From Bacteroidales bacterium (GTDB lineage Bacteria > Bacteroidota > Bacteroidia > Bacteroidales > UBA7960), in NCBI GenBank assembly GCA_003451785.1, contig DMJL01000077.1:1-11085 (forward strand): a stretch of 11,085 nt of DNA, given 5' to 3'. The position numbers and the translations under genes were made by a program. Shown piece after piece: positions 6,660 through 11,085 of the stretch. The first letter of the stretch is position 1; every line of letters starts with the position of its first letter. The notes under the pieces were generated by a model, which saw only the letters and a program-made list of their open reading frames with translations, did no database searches and had not been told where the DNA came from.

Positions 6660-9062
6660 ATGATTCGTACTCGCAATTTTTATCTCAGATTTTATTTCGC
6701 TGCAAAAGTGCTGGCAATGATTATTTTTTTGCCAATACTGGGCTTTGCAACACCCCAGGCAAGAATAGAAAGAAACTTAGCCGAAATACCCCAACATTTA
6801 TTGTATTTGCATTTCGACCGACAAGAGTACCTTTCAGGCGATACTCTTTGGTTTAAGGCCTACTTGGCAAATGCAGCAACTAAAACTCCGCTTCAAGAAA
6901 CCCATAGATTGACCATTGAATTAATAAATGTTCAAAACCAAGTGGTAAGCGTTTCTTTTGTACAGATAGAGAATGGTTTAGGCCACGGTTATATTGCTTT
7001 TTCGCCATTGTTGCCGGGTGGTAATTACCAAATTAGAGCATATACCGATTGGATGAAGAATTTCGATTCCAATCTGTTCTTTACGAGGGAGTTGTTTTTG
7101 GTGAGTCCATCCGAGTTAGAGTTTGCAAAACCACGGCAGGCAAGAATAAACAGGAATTTCAACAATAAGCTGCAAAATAAAAAGGATGGTTGGCAGGTGC
7201 AATTCTTTCCCGAATCGGGCAATTTATTGGCGGGAGTTGATAATACTATTGCATTTATGGCAACCGACGGATTAGGAAGATATTTGCAAGTTTCAGGCGA
7301 AGTATTGGGAAGCAATAGGCAGGTGGTTGCTACATTCAGAACAGAAACTCCCGGCTATGGCACATTTACTTTGAATCCATCTATGCGAGGTGGCTACAAT
7401 GCAGTAGTAAGAAATGAGGATGGAAGGGAGTTGCGAATAGCATTACCAGCAGCTGTTGCTTCGGGATTTACGGTAACTGCCAATTTGCTCAACGACCAGA
7501 TTAATATAGTTGGGAGAAGAAATTTTGAGCCTGCGACCGCCGATGAAAAGATTTTTTTGATGGGATTAACCAATAGAGGTATCGAATATTTTGAAAGCGT
7601 GGTTTTTATCGATAGGTCATTCCAAGTTTACATTCCTGCCGAAGGATTGCCTACCGGCATAATCCACTGGGTGATGCTTGATGCATCTATGAAGCTCTTG
7701 GCTCAAAGGTCGCAGTTTGTAAACAACTTCGACTTCACAAAGGTGACAGTAGATGTATTTGCATTGGCGGTGCAACCAGCCACTGGGTTTGAAGTAAATG
7801 TTAATGTCAACCTCGGGCCTCAGAATCTTGATCAGGGTAATTTCAGCATGGCTGTTACTTCTGTTGATGACGCCGCTGTTACAGCACCTACACCCGATGG
7901 TGGAATAATTGAAAAATTTCTCCTGTCAGGAAACCTGGGGCAACTTCCCAACAGTGCTTGGAAATTGTTGCAAGAAAACACGCAAGAGAACCGTCGAAAG
8001 TTAGATTTGATTGTAATGACCAACCCATGGAAACGCTTCCAATGGGATAAATTATCCTCTGCTGAAACACCCACTGTAACATTTCCGGCAGCTTCTATGT
8101 TCACTATCTCCGGACAAATCACCTCGCCCCAGAGGGGTACAATTCGAAATCCGGCAGAGGTGCGGTTGTTGTTGCAAGGCGATTTGCCACGACAATTTAC
8201 CACACGAAGCGGTGTTGACGGGAGTTTTACATTCACCAATGTGCAATTGTTGGGCAGTGTTTCAGCAGAAATTTCGGCCACTTCAAGAGATTTACCTGGG
8301 CAAGCGGACATAGTACTGAACCCTTATTCTGCTGTTACGGTTGATTATCTCTTTTCACCTAATACACGGCCTCATACTACAGAAATGGGAGCAAATCGAC
8401 CTACTGATAGATTGCTTACCCATGAAGCTACTTCATCCATTGCCAGAATTACACAAAGGGATCAACGGGGAGGTACTTCGTTTGCATCGCCCGACCAAGT
8501 AATTTTTATAAACGAAACGATTGAGCAGCAATTGCGAACAGTTTTTGATGTTTTAAGAACCAAAGGCTCGGGAATAAACATATCCAGTGGAAGAATATTA
8601 TTGCGAGGACCTACCAGCATAAGAGGCAGCAGCGAACCTCTGTTTGGTGTGGATGGAATGTTTACAAGCCGCGATCATCTTTTGAGTCTTAGGACTACAG
8701 AAATTGAAAGAATTGAGATTTATAAGGGACCTTCGGCAAGCATCTTTGGTGTGAGGGGGGCAAATGGTGTGATCATGGCACACAGCCGTACAGGAAGAGA
8801 TTTGCCCACCATTTCGGCAAACTATGCACTCACAGGCTTTCAACCGCAAAGGGAATTTTCTTCTAAACAGGAACCATACGGAACGCAAGTGCAAAATTTG
8901 CCCAAAACATGGCATTGGTTGCCCAATATTACACCCGATAACTCAGGTATAGCCTCATTGTGGCTTCGCTTTCCACAAAATCCGGGTAAAATAAGAGTTA
9001 TTGTTCAAGGCATTGATGCAGAAGGCAATCTGTATTATGGTGAACAAATTGTTGAATTTTAG
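6660..9062 (+). CDS. Secreted MG2-like / TonB-plug domain protein, copy 1
   Basis: This 800-residue envelope protein has no known reaction. Residues 1-30 form a signal peptide (basic MIRTRNFYLR, hydrophobic VLAMIIFLPILGF, then AT). Residues about 46-148 resemble a macroglobulin MG2 domain (LHFDRQEYLSGDTLWFKAYL at 50-69, LPGGNYQIRAYTDWM at 118-132). FFPESGNLLAGVDNTIAFMA (182-201) starts a second domain. LDLIVMTNPWKRFQW (448-462) and a carboxypeptidase-regulatory-like segment (about 480-545, FTISGQITSP then GSFTFTNV) follow. A TonB-receptor plug lies at about 610-712 (ILLRGPTSIRGSSEPLFGVDG, IERIEIYKGPSASIFGVRGANG). After it comes no beta-barrel, only about 90 residues ending in a beta-rich domain (TWHWLPNITPDNSGIASLWL, then IRVIVQGI). 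The start at 6660 is chosen for the signal peptide; Met20 is possible. A paralogue begins 26 bases after the stop. Such proteins are usually annotated as plug-domain or hypothetical. Confidence 0.88.
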   Translation: MIRTRNFYLRFYFAAKVLAMIIFLPILGFATPQARIERNLAEIPQHLLYLHFDRQEYLSGDTLWFKAYLANAATKTPLQETHRLTIELINVQNQVVSVSFVQIENGLGHGYIAFSPLLPGGNYQIRAYTDWMKNFDSNLFFTRELFLVSPSELEFAKPRQARINRNFNNKLQNKKDGWQVQFFPESGNLLAGVDNTIAFMATDGLGRYLQVSGEVLGSNRQVVATFRTETPGYGTFTLNPSMRGGYNAVVRNEDGRELRIALPAAVASGFTVTANLLNDQINIVGRRNFEPATADEKIFLMGLTNRGIEYFESVVFIDRSFQVYIPAEGLPTGIIHWVMLDASMKLLAQRSQFVNNFDFTKVTVDVFALAVQPATGFEVNVNVNLGPQNLDQGNFSMAVTSVDDAAVTAPTPDGGIIEKFLLSGNLGQLPNSAWKLLQENTQENRRKLDLIVMTNPWKRFQWDKLSSAETPTVTFPAASMFTISGQITSPQRGTIRNPAEVRLLLQGDLPRQFTTRSGVDGSFTFTNVQLLGSVSAEISATSRDLPGQADIVLNPYSAVTVDYLFSPNTRPHTTEMGANRPTDRLLTHEATSSIARITQRDQRGGTSFASPDQVIFINETIEQQLRTVFDVLRTKGSGINISSGRILLRGPTSIRGSSEPLFGVDGMFTSRDHLLSLRTTEIERIEIYKGPSASIFGVRGANGVIMAHSRTGRDLPTISANYALTGFQPQREFSSKQEPYGTQVQNLPKTWHWLPNITPDNSGIASLWLRFPQNPGKIRVIVQGIDAEGNLYYGEQIVEF

Positions 9063-9088
9063 TTTTTTAAATTCTAAACAAGATTGCA

Positions 9089-11085
9089 ATGCGAAAGATC
9101 ATATTTCAAAAAATAGTGCTTTTGACTGCTGCAACCCTGCTTTCTGTAAGCACCGGATTTTCAGGGGAAGGAATTTCTTCAGGTCCAGTGGAAGCATTTC
9201 GACATTATCACCAAAATGTGCCACAGCAAAAAGTTGTGCTAGTTACCGACAAGCAGCAATATCTTGCCGGTGAAACCATTTGGATTCAGGCATTCTTGGT
9301 ATCAGCTCGAACCCATAAACCCGATACCGTTTCCAATAATCTCTATGTGGAATTTGTAGATGCATCAAATAATTTGCAAGAGTTTTTAATTTTAAAACTC
9401 GAAAATGGCTTTGCTTCGGGTTCCATCAATCTGCCCGATTCTTTTCCGGGCGGGAATTACCAATTAAAAGCCTACACAAATTGGATGATAAACTTTGACA
9501 AAGACTTTCATTTTGTAAAAGATGTATTGGTTGTTACTCCCAACGAGGAGAATTTTGTAGAAAGGGATGTAATTAGGCAAAATAGGCGATTTAACACTAT
9601 ACTTGAAGAGCAAAAAGAGCAAATGCAGTTTGCATTTTTTCCTGAAGGCGGCAATCTTGTGGCAGGTATCGAAAACAGAGTTGCTTTCATGGCTGCTAAT
9701 GCCATTGGAACGGGGGTAGGAGCCAAAGGTGTGGTCGTTGACCAAGGTGGCAGGGAAGTGGCCAATGTGCAAACCTATCACAATGGAAAAGGGATTTTCA
9801 ACTTCGTGCCTCAAGCAGGCATGAATTACACAGCAAGAATCGAATTTGAAAACGGTGAGAAACAAACTGTAAGCATGCCTTCAGTTATGCCTATGGGAAT
9901 GGTACTTAGAATAGACAACCGGGGCGATACTTTAAACATTAATGTAAAAGCAAATCTCCCTCCAAATCAGTTGGCCACATCGAGCAGAATACTACTCTTG
10001 GGTCATACGCGTGGAAATTTAAGGTATGCAGAAGAAGCCAATTTGGTTGATAATCGTTTTGATGTTTCCATACCTTCTAATGTTTTTCCGGATGGAATAG
10101 CCCATTTTACATTATTCGACTCCAACGGTCAGCCGCTTGCCGAAAGACTTGTGTTTGTAAATAATGACAGGGGATTCGATCCTTATGCACCACTGCCTTT
10201 CAGTATCCAGCAGGAAGACGGACAACAAGTTCTAAACTTTTATATGCCTAAAGCGGCCGATACTTTGCGCACTTCGGCTTATGCCTTGGCTGTAACTACC
10301 TTAGGGGCTGAAAATAATGAAATTGAACATAACATTGTTACACACCTATTGCTTACCAGCGATTTGGGCAGGATAATTGATGCTCCGTGGTATTATTTAT
10401 CGCAAAACGATCCAGAAAGGGTAAAACGCTTAGACCTGCTCATGATGACACATGGTTGGAGGCGTTTTGAATGGGGAAATCTTTTGGAGGGCATCCTTCC
10501 TCCATTAAGAGTAGCCGAACAAACGGGACTTACTCTTTTTGGACAGATTACACCAATCTCTTCCGCACGACCTACTGGAAGGATTGCAGTTGAATTATCG
10601 GCGGGAATCCAAGAAAGGAGAGCGCGCATGAGCACCACAACCACGGATGAAGGCTTCTTTACCTTCTCAGGCTTGGATTTCTCAGGCGTTTATACTGCTA
10701 TGATTTCCGTGGGGCGCGACCGTCGTGGGCGAATTTTTGAAGTAAGTCTATTCGACAGATTAAGGCAAAGTGAATCTTTCATTCTTAATGCCCAAACCAT
10801 TATGCAACCAACTACCGAACGGGGGCCTAACTGGCAAAGAAAACCACAACCAAACTTTTGGCAAAGGTTGCTTACTCGAGATATACCGGCGCGTAGAAGT
10901 CGGGAACCAGTAAGTATGTTTGGCACTCCTGATCAGCAAATTTTTCTCAATGATTTGGATGTAACCTACACAAGCGTATTCGATATTTTGAGGGATAGAG
11001 TTACAGGGCTTAATGTAGTTGGAGGCCAGATTGTATTGCGCGGTGTTACAAGTTTTATGTTGAGCAGCGAACCAGTATTTTTTGT
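9089..11085 (+). CDS. Secreted MG2-like / TonB-plug domain protein, copy 2 (3' end outside the window)
   Basis: The frame is open from the ATG at 9089 to the last base, giving 665 complete codons and no stop. Residues 1-26 form a signal peptide (MRKIIFQK, then a hydrophobic stretch to STGFSG). It is colinear with copy 1: LVTDKQQYLAGETIWIQAFL (51-70), FPGGNYQLKAYTNWMINFD (119-137), FFPEGGNLVAGIENRVAFMA (183-202), PDGIAHFTLFDSNGQPLAERLVFVNN (334-359), LDLLMMTHGWRRFEW (448-462), LTLFGQITPI (481-490), and the start of the plug (QQIFLNDLDVTYTSVFDILRDRVTGLNVVGGQIVLRGV, 616-652). Landmarks through residue 462 fall within a few residues of those in copy 1, so these are tandem duplicates that have diverged strongly. 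The missing part should contain the rest of the plug and a C-terminal domain; a barrel cannot be excluded from what is visible. It is probably co-transcribed with copy 1. No Shine-Dalgarno sequence is visible. Confidence 0.88.
   Translation, partial: MRKIIFQKIVLLTAATLLSVSTGFSGEGISSGPVEAFRHYHQNVPQQKVVLVTDKQQYLAGETIWIQAFLVSARTHKPDTVSNNLYVEFVDASNNLQEFLILKLENGFASGSINLPDSFPGGNYQLKAYTNWMINFDKDFHFVKDVLVVTPNEENFVERDVIRQNRRFNTILEEQKEQMQFAFFPEGGNLVAGIENRVAFMAANAIGTGVGAKGVVVDQGGREVANVQTYHNGKGIFNFVPQAGMNYTARIEFENGEKQTVSMPSVMPMGMVLRIDNRGDTLNINVKANLPPNQLATSSRILLLGHTRGNLRYAEEANLVDNRFDVSIPSNVFPDGIAHFTLFDSNGQPLAERLVFVNNDRGFDPYAPLPFSIQQEDGQQVLNFYMPKAADTLRTSAYALAVTTLGAENNEIEHNIVTHLLLTSDLGRIIDAPWYYLSQNDPERVKRLDLLMMTHGWRRFEWGNLLEGILPPLRVAEQTGLTLFGQITPISSARPTGRIAVELSAGIQERRARMSTTTTDEGFFTFSGLDFSGVYTAMISVGRDRRGRIFEVSLFDRLRQSESFILNAQTIMQPTTERGPNWQRKPQPNFWQRLLTRDIPARRSREPVSMFGTPDQQIFLNDLDVTYTSVFDILRDRVTGLNVVGGQIVLRGVTSFMLSSEPVFF

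Noticed and set aside
6485..6856. Plus-strand open frame of 123 residues before the plug protein
   Set aside because: It overlaps the signal peptide and MG2 region of the real gene in a different phase and shows no protein-family signal.

Overview
The window looks like chromosomal DNA of a member of the Bacteroidota. The DNA is moderately AT-rich and Shine-Dalgarno sequences are mostly absent. One or more promoters fit the TTTG / TAnnTTTG pattern of this phylum. Two large secreted proteins with a TonB-plug domain belong to a Bacteroidota-type family, and the proline dehydrogenase N-terminus resembles Bacteroidota homologues. I cannot name a genus.

Layout: positions 1-684 hold no gene but carry a dense cluster of short palindromic repeats (104-441), a second nested inverted-repeat structure (455-583), and a putative promoter for the next gene. 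A monofunctional proline dehydrogenase follows on the + strand (685-1854). It converges, with a 5-base gap, on a three-gene minus-strand operon. Read in transcription order this operon encodes a secreted protein-L-isoaspartate O-methyltransferase (5808-5116), a large polytopic membrane protein with a spermidine-synthase-like domain (5096-2688), and a SpoU/TrmH-family RNA methyltransferase (2672-1860). A well-formed promoter lies just upstream of the operon. Positions 5809-6659 are again gene-free and contain a second cluster of the same palindromic repeats (6089-6382) in inverted orientation. Two tandem paralogues then run on the + strand: a complete 800-residue MG2-like/TonB-plug protein (6660-9062) and a second copy (9089 to the window end) that is cut by the window edge.

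Functionally, proline dehydrogenase is a catabolic enzyme that stands alone. The three operon proteins share SAM-type folds (two Rossmann-like, one SPOUT). The secreted repair methyltransferase sits next to a membrane protein whose central domain I predict, by counting membrane segments, to lie in the periplasm. The tandem paralogues are probably envelope proteins that carry a TonB-receptor plug without a barrel.

The least explained signals are the modular palindromic repeats, the fact that their two clusters flank about 5.6 kb in inverted orientation, the possible periplasmic pairing of the isoaspartyl methyltransferase with a degenerate aminopropyltransferase-like domain, and the barrel-less plug proteins. 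I found no CRISPR array, transposase, integrase, tRNA or rRNA.
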